Assembly (NCBI GenBank): GCA_013331625.1
Contig: DUGC01000054.1
Coordinates: forward strand, 1,205 to 8,404
From: Candidatus Iainarchaeum sp.
Lineage (GTDB): Archaea > Iainarchaeota > Iainarchaeia > Iainarchaeales > Iainarchaeaceae
DNA length: 7,200 bases
Direction of reading: 5' to 3'
The number at the start of each line of letters is the position of its first letter. Within the stretch, counting starts at the first letter, position 1. Made by a program: the position numbers and the translations under genes. Under the pieces are notes generated by a model, which worked only from the letters and a program-made list of their open reading frames with translations, was not told where the DNA came from and made no database searches. Shown here piece by piece: positions 1 to 4,745 of the stretch.

Positions 1-22
1 CAGATTTAGAATTATAAATCTG
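1..22. repeat. Perfect 8-bp inverted repeat at left edge
   Basis: CAGATTTA (1-8) and TAAATCTG (15-22) are exact reverse complements around a 6-base centre. This could be a hairpin at the end of a transcript coming from the left or an operator. It is AT-rich and not followed by a clear T-run, so a terminator role is unproven. The repeat may extend beyond the window. Confidence 0.5.
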
Positions 23-110
23 CTTTACATGGCGAAGAATGCCAAACCTGCCGCAATGAAAATAATTCAGCATAAATTCTGGGCAGCATTGCTAAACTTA
101 GAAGGCAACC

Positions 111-311
111 CTAATGCCCTTGGCGCTTGCGGAATTCGGGGGTTAAATTTACCGGCTGGCCGGAATGTTGTAACACTGGCATCGGCCCTCTGGGTGTCCT
201 GGGGCCTTTTGCTTTGCCATAAACAGCGTTAATGAAATCAGCATTTTTAGCCTTACCTAAAGGCAATATAATTTTTTGCCCCCTGCCTAAAGGCAATTTT
301 CTTCCGCCCAT
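111..311 (-). CDS. Possible small basic protein of unknown function (66 aa)
   Basis: I do not recognise this protein. It is short, lysine- and arginine-rich, lacks cysteine, and has no membrane segment. Near the N-terminus the block LPLG occurs twice ten residues apart, encoded by a 12-base DNA repeat (256-267 and 286-297, sharing CCTAAAGGCAAT). The ATG at 311 is preferred over the adjacent in-frame TTG at 314. The case for a real gene is its upstream signal: a TATA-like AGTTTAAATA (343-352, minus strand) predicts a transcript start near 320, and GTGGTGA just before the start codon resembles an archaeal ribosome site. The promoter overlaps the 3' end of the winged-helix gene, so the two could also be co-transcribed. 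Against it are the short length and lack of a known family. An overlapping plus-strand frame (29-232) has weaker support. Confidence 0.38.
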   Translation of the reverse strand: MGGRKLPLGRGQKIILPLGKAKNADFINAVYGKAKGPRTPRGPMPVLQHSGQPVNLTPEFRKRQGH

Positions 312-342
312 CAATTCACCACAACAACCATGTTTTTCCTTT

Positions 343-352
343 TATTTAAACT
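343..352 (-). promoter_or_regulatory. TATA-like box for the 111-311 gene
   Basis: On the minus strand this reads AGTTTAAATA, nearly identical to the boxes before the genes starting at 2379 and 4628. A start about 25 bases downstream would fall near 320, giving a leader of roughly 9 bases before the ATG at 311 that contains GTGGTGA. The box overlaps the stop region of the gene ending at 354. Confidence 0.4.
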
Positions 353-353
353 T

Positions 354-797
354 TCACTTCCTGTATTTTTCAACAACTTTTTCAAGCGCTAGCGAGATGC
401 GCTGCACCGAGTCTTTCAGGGGCTCGCCAATATTATGCCGAAATCCCGCAACAAGATCAGAGCGCTCGGCACGGGGGTCTGTGACAAATGAGAGCTTGCC
501 TTTTTTGCGCTCAAGCAGCCCCACATCAATGAGGCGCTTTAGGTGGTAGCGCAAAAGCTTTTCGTCGATTTTTTTCTCACCGGCCCTGAGGTGGGCCAAA
601 AGCTCGTTTGTTGTGGGCGAGGCCTTCCTTGAGAGCTGGAAGTGGAAGAGGGCGTCAAGGACATCAAGGATTGTTGAACGTGACTCATGCTCGCTTAGCA
701 GCCCGAAACTTAAGGCAAACCAGCGCACAAGGGAGCGCTTTGTGTCAAGGACGCTTGGGGGAAGGTCCATTTGCCTTATTGTAAATGTTTTGCGCAC
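354..797 (-). CDS. Winged helix-turn-helix DNA-binding protein
   Basis: This is a probable cytoplasmic transcription regulator. Residues about 35-105 form a winged-helix pattern: helices around STILDVLDALFHF and TTNELLAHL, a recognition-helix candidate KLLRYHLKRLIDVGLLE (about 80-96), then a short strand-rich wing (KKGKLSFV). The C-terminal 30 residues are charged and heptad-like and could form a dimerising coiled coil. At 147 residues it is a typical length for a one-domain archaeal regulator. No ligand-binding or metal site is visible, so the signal it senses is unknown. The start is uncertain: GTG at 797 is the first standard start codon, but the frame stays open back to a stop at 846-848 and reads protein-like there. 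The gene is divergent from the 990-1346 gene, and the inverted repeat at 897-918 between them is a possible self-binding site. The regulator class is confident; its target is inference. Confidence 0.85.
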   Translation of the reverse strand: MRKTFTIRQMDLPPSVLDTKRSLVRWFALSFGLLSEHESRSTILDVLDALFHFQLSRKASPTTNELLAHLRAGEKKIDEKLLRYHLKRLIDVGLLERKKGKLSFVTDPRAERSDLVAGFRHNIGEPLKDSVQRISLALEKVVEKYRK

Positions 798-896
798 ATA
801 CTCAGATTCCGGAAACCCCTGGCCTATTTTATCACCACCAATAAATTATTAGAAAAACAAAATATTAATTACCACCTTGTATTTAATACTTACAAT

Positions 897-918
897 CCGC
901 CAAAAAGCAATTTTGCGG
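897..918. repeat. Inverted repeat in divergent promoter region
   Basis: CCGC-c-AAAA (897-905) pairs with TTTTGCGG (911-918): eight matched positions with one bulged C. It lies between the divergent winged-helix gene and the 990-1346 gene, where a regulator would be expected to bind. Function as an operator is inferred from position only. Confidence 0.4.
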
Positions 919-948
919 ATAAATAAGAAGTATACATAAAGATTGGGG

Positions 949-957
949 TTTAATATT
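949..957 (+). promoter_or_regulatory. TATA-like box for 990-1346
   Basis: TTTAATATT is an archaeal TATA-like sequence. A start about 27 bases downstream would be near 979, leaving a leader of about 11 bases. AGGGG (977-981), eight bases before the ATG, can serve as a weak ribosome site. A second AT-rich stretch, GTATACATAAA (930-940), is an alternative box. Confidence 0.4.
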
Positions 958-989
958 TTGGAACGGATTAATATTTAGGGGAAAACAGG

Positions 990-1346
990 ATGCTGCAGAT
1001 CACAAATGAATTTCGGCCCTTCAGGCTCAAGATCAGCCACAAGGAGCCTGTGAAAATGAAAATCGCAATCAAAAACCTAAGCGGGAAGCCCGAACTCGTT
1101 TCCTACTCAATGGTTCTTCCTTCAACACTCACGCTCGATGACGCTTCGTTCAAATCGCAGCACAGCGCAAAAATCGGGGAGCTTGCCGGCGGAAAAACAT
1201 TCGAGGAATTCTTTGAGCTATACCCGCGGCCTGTCTGCGAGGCAGGGGTGCATACAATCACAATCAAAGCAACAGAGCACTACAGAAGCTATGAATATGT
1301 GCAGCGCGCCTATACCAAAAAAGCGGAATTGAATGTTGATGGTTAA
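990..1346 (+). CDS. Small beta-sandwich (Ig-like/CARDB-like) protein, function unknown
   Basis: The 118-residue protein has no signal peptide, no cysteine cluster and no membrane segment. Alternating hydrophobic strands are visible: FRPFRLKI, VKMKIAIKNL, ELVSYSMVLP, FEEFFELYP and VHTITIKAT. The pattern 'N.F.PFRL.I....PV...I.IKN' followed by 'LP..L..DD' and a late 'AG.H.I.I.A..H' resembles small archaeal beta-sandwich domains of the CARDB/NEW3 kind, which usually bind partners or pack on membranes. Without a signal peptide this copy is probably cytoplasmic. The ATG at 990 has AGGGG eight bases upstream. The tiny zinc-finger gene follows on the same strand after about 36-51 bases, suggesting an operon. 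The fold is an inference from pattern; biochemical role unknown. Confidence 0.75.
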   Translation: MLQITNEFRPFRLKISHKEPVKMKIAIKNLSGKPELVSYSMVLPSTLTLDDASFKSQHSAKIGELAGGKTFEEFFELYPRPVCEAGVHTITIKATEHYRSYEYVQRAYTKKAELNVDG

Positions 1347-1397
1347 AAAGGCGCAGGAATGTGGCCATAAAGGAAAGGCGCCATGGAAGGGGAATTC

Positions 1398-1514
1398 ATG
1401 AAAACCACAATACTCAAATGCCCGCAGTGCGGGGAGGGCGTTCAGCAACCCAACATGGAAAACCACATAAAAAACCACGGGCTGGAAAGCAAGATGGCCC
1501 AAAAAAAGAATTAG
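1398..1514 (+). CDS. Tiny C2H2-type zinc-finger protein (38 aa)
   Basis: This gene encodes a C-x2-C-x11-H-x3-H zinc finger: Cys8 and Cys11 in KCPQCGE, and His23 and His27 in NHIKNH, counted from the ATG at 1398. Little lies outside the finger, so it is a single-domain metal-binding protein, probably nucleic-acid or protein binding in the cytoplasm. The ATG at 1398 is preferred because GGAAGGGG (1386-1392 region) lies about five bases before it. An in-frame ATG at 1383, with AGGAAAGG upstream, would add five residues and is also possible. It follows the beta-sandwich gene on the same strand and ends about 25 bases from the convergent protease gene. Single archaeal C2H2 fingers of this size are common but poorly characterised; the specific role is unknown. 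Confidence 0.75.
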   Translation: MKTTILKCPQCGEGVQQPNMENHIKNHGLESKMAQKKN

Positions 1515-1539
1515 GCGCACCTTTCTAAAAAAACTAGGA

Positions 1540-2379
1540 TTATGCAATCATCGAGTTCACTGCATCATTGATGTTTGCAGCCTCTTTTATTTCAATTTGG
1601 TAGCCCTGTTCATTGAGGTATTGCTGCAGGCCAGTGGTTTTTGACACATAATGGGTGCGCTTTATGAGCGCATTGCCATTCCTGCTCTCCTCCACAACAG
1701 GCTGGTAGAATGTAAGGGAATTTTGCCCTTTAGGGACAACAAAAAGGGCTATCCCCTCCCTGGCTGCAGCGGTCGCCTTTTCAAGCACCCCTCCGACCTG
1801 CCCAACTGTCCCGTCAGAATTTATAACCCCCGTGATCGCTGCATCCCCCCTCACATCCCTGCCCTCAATTGCAGCAATCGTTGCAGTGGTGAATGCAACA
1901 CCTGCAGAAGGGCCGCCTATGAGCTGCGCATCAGTATTGCTCACTGAATAGAGCAAATCATGGCGGGAAAGACTCTTTCCGGTATAGGACTCGGCCACCT
2001 TCGCTGCTGTTTCAAAAGAGCTCTGGGTATCAGGCTCCACCAAAGGGTCGATAGAGAGCAGTATCCTGCCATCCCCCGGAATAATTTCAACATTTGCCTG
2101 GTTTATGCTCCCCCCGCCCTCCGAAGTCACCGATACTATATTGATGCTCGAATTATATTTCTCTTGCGCCAAGGGAGTATCTGCACCCGGAATTTCAAAT
2201 GGAAGAGATATAGCCGGCTGGTGCACCGCAAGCCCGGTCGGCATCTGCGTTAACTGCCTGTAATAGTAACCTGCAACAAACGAAAAGGAAGTTAGCAGAA
2301 AAAGGACTACAAAAACGCCAAGAACCCTCAGCGCTAAAAAACCGGAACTTCCAGAAAATTTTGCCTGTTCGTCTGCCAT
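1540..2379 (-). CDS. Membrane-anchored Lon-like serine protease (S16), no ATPase
   Basis: A serine protease with the Lon Ser-Lys dyad. The N-terminal 15 residues are polar, followed by one membrane segment (about 17-38, VLGVFVVLFLLTSFSFVAGY). A linker leads to the proteolytic domain (about 80-215). Ser158 sits in the nucleophile motif LIGGPSAG. Lys201 sits in GQVGGVLEKATAAAREG, preceded by the G(V/I)...DG.VG signature of the family. No Walker A or B motif is present, so unlike true Lon or archaeal LonB it cannot unfold proteins with ATP. With one N-terminal anchor, the catalytic domain is most simply placed outside the cell, cleaving exposed or already unfolded segments; orientation is inferred. 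A 60-residue C-terminal tail follows. Its TATA box (2401-2410) predicts a leaderless message starting at the ATG. It is convergent with the zinc-finger gene. The protease domain is confident; substrates unknown. Confidence 0.93.
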   Translation of the reverse strand: MADEQAKFSGSSGFLALRVLGVFVVLFLLTSFSFVAGYYYRQLTQMPTGLAVHQPAISLPFEIPGADTPLAQEKYNSSINIVSVTSEGGGSINQANVEIIPGDGRILLSIDPLVEPDTQSSFETAAKVAESYTGKSLSRHDLLYSVSNTDAQLIGGPSAGVAFTTATIAAIEGRDVRGDAAITGVINSDGTVGQVGGVLEKATAAAREGIALFVVPKGQNSLTFYQPVVEESRNGNALIKRTHYVSKTTGLQQYLNEQGYQIEIKEAANINDAVNSMIA

Positions 2380-2400
2380 ATAGTATATGCAAAAATCTTC

Positions 2401-2410
2401 AATTTAAACT
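2401..2410 (-). promoter_or_regulatory. TATA box AGTTTAAATT, leaderless promoter of the Lon-like gene
   Basis: On the minus strand AGTTTAAATT has its TTTAAA core at 2403-2408, 24 bases from the A of the ATG at 2379. Archaeal transcription starts about 22-27 bases past the box, so the message should begin at or next to the start codon. No ribosome site precedes the ATG, in agreement. The same ten bases at the same distance precede the gene starting at 4628. Confidence 0.65.
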
Positions 2411-2605
2411 GATTGAGGTGTGAATCAAGACTTATTATGTAGCTAAAAAATACATAATTAAATCGTATTTTCTGATGCCCGGGCAGGAAGTTTTGGGTGT
2501 TTTCACGCTGCGCGCAGATATTTAAAGAAAAAACGCCAAACAGCATCAACCCAAAGAGAGAGATATTGGCAAAAGTGCCCGAAACGTCAAAAAATTAAAA
2601 ATAGC
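2411..2605. other. AT-rich intergenic stretch, no gene seen
   Basis: This stretch has no frame with coding character on either strand. The minus frame reaching back to 2549 has no ribosome site and overlaps the protease promoter, so I treat it as chance. It precedes the structured element at 2646-2880. Confidence 0.5.
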
Positions 2606-2616
2606 AAAAATAAATA
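2606..2616 (+). promoter_or_regulatory. Possible TATA box upstream of the 2646-2880 element
   Basis: AAAAATAAATA is TATA-like. A start about 26 bases downstream would fall near 2638, just before the first arm of the closing stem at 2646. This favours plus-strand transcription of that element. A T6 run on the minus strand (2627-2632) just past the same stem end argues the other way. Confidence 0.3.
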
Positions 2617-2645
2617 GAAGTAGCCTAAAAAATGCAACAAGAAGG

Positions 2646-2880
2646 CGTTTAGGGCTTAATTGGATTATATGTCTGCGGCCTTATGCACACGGGCAAAGGC
2701 GCCTTTTTTTAGGAAACCAAAGCCCCCCCGTAAGCCAAAACCAGCAACTGCGGGGGCCAACTGAGCGCATTTTTAGTGCGCGCGCTATAGGCAGGGCGGA
2801 AACAACAGAGCCGAACACCGAACTGAACGGTGGCCAAGAATGCCAATATTGCTTATTGAAAGCCAACCTAAGCCCAAACG
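2646..2880. ncRNA. Candidate structured RNA (or MITE-like element), about 235 nt
   Basis: The ends pair over a long distance. CGTTT (2646-2650) pairs with AAACG (2876-2880), GGGCTTA (2652-2658) with TAAGCCC (2869-2875), and TTGG (2660-2663) with CCAA (2863-2866). Only one bulged A and a small 1x2 internal loop interrupt the 16 pairs. Inside are local hairpins: CCCCCCG/CGGGGG (about 2724-2756), GCGCA/TGCGC (2765-2781), CACCG/CGGTG (2816-2832) and CAATA/TATTG (2844-2858). The interior is GC-rich against AT-rich flanks, typical of structured RNA. The strand is unresolved: a TATA-like box favours plus, while a T7 run inside (2704-2710) and a minus-strand T6 just beyond the end favour minus. A stretch at 2802-2815 (ACAGAGCCGAAC) resembles the RNase P CR-II pattern, but CR-I and CR-V are not convincing. 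No credible protein frame exists here. It could instead be a small transposable repeat with terminal inverted repeats. Confidence 0.45.
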
Positions 2881-2991
2881 AGGTTAACTTCTACATAATA
2901 GGATTTTGGCCGCATCCCCCCTGAGCTACCTTACAACCGCCCCACACAAAGCACCTTTTCCCCTTCATCCCCCTTGATGCAAAAAATATTC

Positions 2992-3122
2992 AAAATGCCT
3001 AAAAGTCCCTCCGTATTTATGCCGTATAATGTAGATTATGCCGCATCCTGAAGGTTATCCACTTGTAACTATTCCCTAAAGAATAAGATTAAGGGAACTC
3101 CAGGGGTGTTTTAAGGCATTTT
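2992..3122. ncRNA. Second candidate structured RNA with a long closing stem
   Basis: AAAATGCCT (2992-3000) pairs perfectly with AGGCATTTT (3114-3122). The stem continues as AAAA/TTTT past one bulged base, then CCC/GGG past a 2x2 mismatch, about 16-17 pairs in all. Inside are TTCCCTAA/TTaAGGGAA (3072-3097) and ATAAT-gtag-ATTAT (3026-3039). TTATGCCG occurs twice, at 3017-3024 and 3036-3043. Read on the minus strand, a TATA-like box (3165-3178) predicts a start near 3146, at a GCGCCG hairpin, and a T6 run (2981-2986) lies just past the closing stem. This gives a coherent transcript of about 165 nt. Read on the plus strand, the GCGCCG hairpin followed by TGTTTT would be the terminator. No known RNA family was recognised, and no protein frame of note is present. 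Confidence 0.42.
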
Positions 3123-3130
3123 ACGAAGGG

Positions 3131-3152
3131 GCGCCGTTTTGCGGCGCTGTTT
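3131..3152. terminator. GC hairpin with T-rich tail, or 5' hairpin of a minus-strand RNA
   Basis: GCGCCG (3131-3136) and CGGCGC (3142-3147) form a perfect six-pair stem with a five-base loop, followed on the plus strand by TGTTTT. It resembles an intrinsic terminator for plus-strand transcription. Read the other way, it lies where a minus-strand transcript from the TATA box at 3165-3178 would begin, and would cap its 5' end. Confidence 0.4.
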
Positions 3153-3164
3153 TGGACGGTTCAG

Positions 3165-3178
3165 CTTTTAATTTATAG
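3165..3178 (-). promoter_or_regulatory. TATA-like box for a possible minus-strand RNA
   Basis: The minus strand reads CTATAAATTAAAAG, a good archaeal TATA match. No start codon with coding potential lies within a leader's reach on that strand, so if active it would produce the RNA proposed at about 3146-2981. Confidence 0.4.
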
Positions 3179-3361
3179 TTCCCTCTCCTTTGTTGCCTTT
3201 GTTATCAGCTGCTAAAGATTACCGGAACTCTGTTATGTAGAGGTTGAATTTGTGGGGCTCTATCTTAAATATTCCAATTCTGTTATACTAGAAGAAACTG
3301 CTAAAATCTTCTCGTGTTCGTCTTTATGCCAACAAAAATTGTCGCCGGAAAAAAGAATTTT

Positions 3362-3366
3362 GGAGG
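3362..3366 (+). promoter_or_regulatory. Ribosome binding site fixing the deacetylase start
   Basis: GGAGG lies nine bases before the ATG at 3376 and abuts an in-frame ATG at 3367. The adjacent ATG is too close to be used with this site, so the later one is preferred. Confidence 0.7.
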
Positions 3367-3375
3367 ATGAAATTC

Positions 3376-4296
3376 ATGCCAAAAAAACCAGCAATACCCA
3401 AATTAAAGCCAAGAAAAGAGTTCAGTTTCAGGCCGCTTGACTTAAAAAAGTTCGGCATTTCAAGAAGGACTGCCATCCACGATGCCCGCATGCCCAACCA
3501 AGGGATTAAACTGGATTTTAATGCATCAGATCTCTTTGTCGGCAAAACAGCAGTCATTTCCCCCCATTTTGATGACGCTTCGCTCAATTACGGCGGCGGG
3601 ATAAGCAAGTATACCCGCCAGGGCGGCACTGTCCACACAGTAGTACTCTCCCCCGGCCATAGGGCCCCGATAAAAGGAATTGCCCAAGATGATGCCCAAG
3701 GAAAGATTATGAGAAGGATACTTGAGGGCGAAAAAGAGAGCAAATTCCTCGGAACGCAACTCCACTATATGGGAATGCGCAAAATGTATGATGAGCGCAA
3801 AATCACGGGCATGGAAGCCAATGCATTTTACCGCAAGCTTGACAGCATACAGCCTACAACTCTAGTAGTTCCGGGGCCCTTTGACACCCACCCTGATCAT
3901 ATGCACTCGCGCACCCTCGCGCTTGACTGGGCAGCAGAGCAGGCAGGCAAAGGCAGGCCAATTGTAATTGTAGAAGCGCCAAGCATGTGGGGCAGCATTC
4001 CTGAAACGCAGCTTACGCACATGCTTGAAATGGATCCAAAAACATACAATATAAGGAAAAAAGCCCAAGAGGCGCACTCATCGCAAATGGACCGGACAAA
4101 ATTCCACGCGGTTTCCGACCACAAGGCTAGAGCAGCGGCAATTATCGGGGGGGAACTCAGACACGGGCTTGTTGGCAAAACTCCAGTTCTGCGCCCGACA
4201 GAATTTTACTCCCAACACGTGCTCATAAAAGAGGGCAACAAAATAGTATTCAGGCGCCTTGACGAAAAACTGCTCAAAAAGCTCAGGCGCAAATAA
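3376..4296 (+). CDS. PIG-L/LmbE-family zinc-dependent N-deacetylase
   Basis: An enzyme of the GlcNAc-PI de-N-acetylase fold, which removes acetyl groups from N-acetyl sugars and related conjugates using one zinc ion. Counted from the ATG at 3376 (306 aa), the first metal motif is SPHFDDASL, with His64, Asp66 (expected base) and Asp67 (expected zinc ligand). The second is THPDH, with His172 and His175. A third family feature, KKAQEAHSSQ (His234), follows. The usual glutamate after the Asp pair is Ala68, a departure from the HPDDE form. About 55 residues precede the catalytic core and are basic and proline-rich; the C-terminus is KLLKKLRRK. No signal peptide or membrane segment is seen, so it is likely cytoplasmic, perhaps touching membrane or nucleic acid through its basic tails. 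It stands alone, converging on the 4314-4628 gene 17 bases away, so context does not reveal the substrate. Confidence 0.9.
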   Translation: MPKKPAIPKLKPRKEFSFRPLDLKKFGISRRTAIHDARMPNQGIKLDFNASDLFVGKTAVISPHFDDASLNYGGGISKYTRQGGTVHTVVLSPGHRAPIKGIAQDDAQGKIMRRILEGEKESKFLGTQLHYMGMRKMYDERKITGMEANAFYRKLDSIQPTTLVVPGPFDTHPDHMHSRTLALDWAAEQAGKGRPIVIVEAPSMWGSIPETQLTHMLEMDPKTYNIRKKAQEAHSSQMDRTKFHAVSDHKARAAAIIGGELRHGLVGKTPVLRPTEFYSQHVLIKEGNKIVFRRLDEKLLKKLRRK

Positions 4297-4313
4297 CAGC
4301 CTTGAAAAAGAGC

Positions 4314-4628
4314 TCACTGTGGCTTTATCAAGTGCTTTTTCATTATTGCCCTGATGTCTGCGAGCATCTGCCTTGCAGTGATGTTCCGGACTTGCCTGTT
4401 TTCAGTGAGGGCAGTTTCGATTTTTATAAGCCTTGCATCATCCCGCTCTCCAAGCCCCCTGTAAAACGAATCGCCATGGCTTCTTTCATTCACATACCCA
4501 CTTAATTGCTGCAGGCCGTGCGCTATTCTTCCTGCATAAGTAGTTACGCGGATTGGCATTACTTTGTGCGCAGTCGGCTTGAATGCCGGCCCTTTGCTTT
4601 TTGATGGCCTCTTTCCGCCCGGGCGCAT
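4314..4628 (-). CDS. Uncharacterised basic protein (104 aa)
   Basis: I do not recognise a family. The first 25 residues are very basic with glycine and proline (GGKRPSKSKGP), typical of a flexible nucleic-acid-binding tail. The rest looks helical and amphipathic, with a final helix-like TARQMLADIRAIMKKHLIK. There are no cysteines and no membrane segment. Gene status is supported by its promoter: AGTTTAAATT (4650-4659) is identical to, and at the same distance from the ATG as, the box before the Lon-like protease. This predicts a leaderless message. It is divergent from the DUF2061 gene and convergent with the deacetylase. RNA or DNA binding is a guess from charge. Confidence 0.7.
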   Translation of the reverse strand: MRPGGKRPSKSKGPAFKPTAHKVMPIRVTTYAGRIAHGLQQLSGYVNERSHGDSFYRGLGERDDARLIKIETALTENRQVRNITARQMLADIRAIMKKHLIKPQ

Positions 4629-4649
4629 GACAAAAGTAGTCCATTGTGC

Positions 4650-4659
4650 AATTTAAACT
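4650..4659 (-). promoter_or_regulatory. TATA box AGTTTAAATT, leaderless promoter for 4314-4628
   Basis: The TTTAAA core (4652-4657) lies exactly 24 bases from the A of the ATG at 4628. Sequence and spacing are the same as at the Lon-like gene. No ribosome site lies before the ATG. Confidence 0.65.
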
Positions 4660-4698
4660 TTGCTGCCGCCCAAAAATCCCCATATGTGCTTTTGCCCA

Positions 4699-4715
4699 GT
4701 GAACTATATATTCAC
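4699..4715 (+). promoter_or_regulatory. TATA box inside an inverted repeat, DUF2061 promoter
   Basis: GTGAA (4699-4703) and TTCAC (4711-4715) are perfect inverted arms around CTATATA, which serves as the TATA box. A start near 4735 gives a leader of about 10 bases to the ATG at 4746. A protein bound to the arms would block TBP. Downstream, ACTGGT is repeated directly at 4726-4731 and 4734-4739, another possible regulator site. Confidence 0.5.
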
Positions 4716-4745
4716 GCATCGCTTAACTGGTACACTGGTTAAAAA

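Noticed and set aside
152..163. CCGGC-TG-GCCGG inverted repeat
   Set aside because: It is short, GC-only and lies inside the possible 111-311 gene, so it can arise from codon content.
29..232. Plus-strand 67-codon frame
   Set aside because: It has no ribosome site and no TATA box at a usable distance, its composition is unlike a real protein, and it overlaps a better-supported minus-strand frame.
2695..2710. AAAGGCGCCTTT palindrome followed by T7 as a terminator
   Set aside because: A zero-loop palindrome cannot fold as drawn, and no gene ends just upstream on the plus strand. I used the T-run only as an argument about the strand of the RNA candidate.
2790..2835. RNase P RNA-like (ATAGGCAG, ACAGAGCCGAAC) and 5S rRNA-like (CCGAACACCG) strings
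   Set aside because: The order and spacing do not fit: the ATAGGCAG-like string follows the hairpins that it should precede, no convincing GAGGAAAGTCC (CR-I) or CR-V is present, and the element is too long for 5S. I kept it only as an unassigned RNA candidate.
2681..2866. Minus-strand 61-codon frame within the structured element
   Set aside because: It is tryptophan- and cysteine-rich with chance-like composition, has no start signals, and the DNA is better explained by base-pairing.
2905..2935. tRNA D-arm-like GGTAGCTCAG on the minus strand
   Set aside because: There is no matching D-stem partner, anticodon arm or GGTTCRA T-loop at the right distance, so this is a chance match.
3252..3440. 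Plus-strand frame overlapping the deacetylase start
   Set aside because: It overlaps the GGAGG site and the 5' end of the well-supported deacetylase in another frame.
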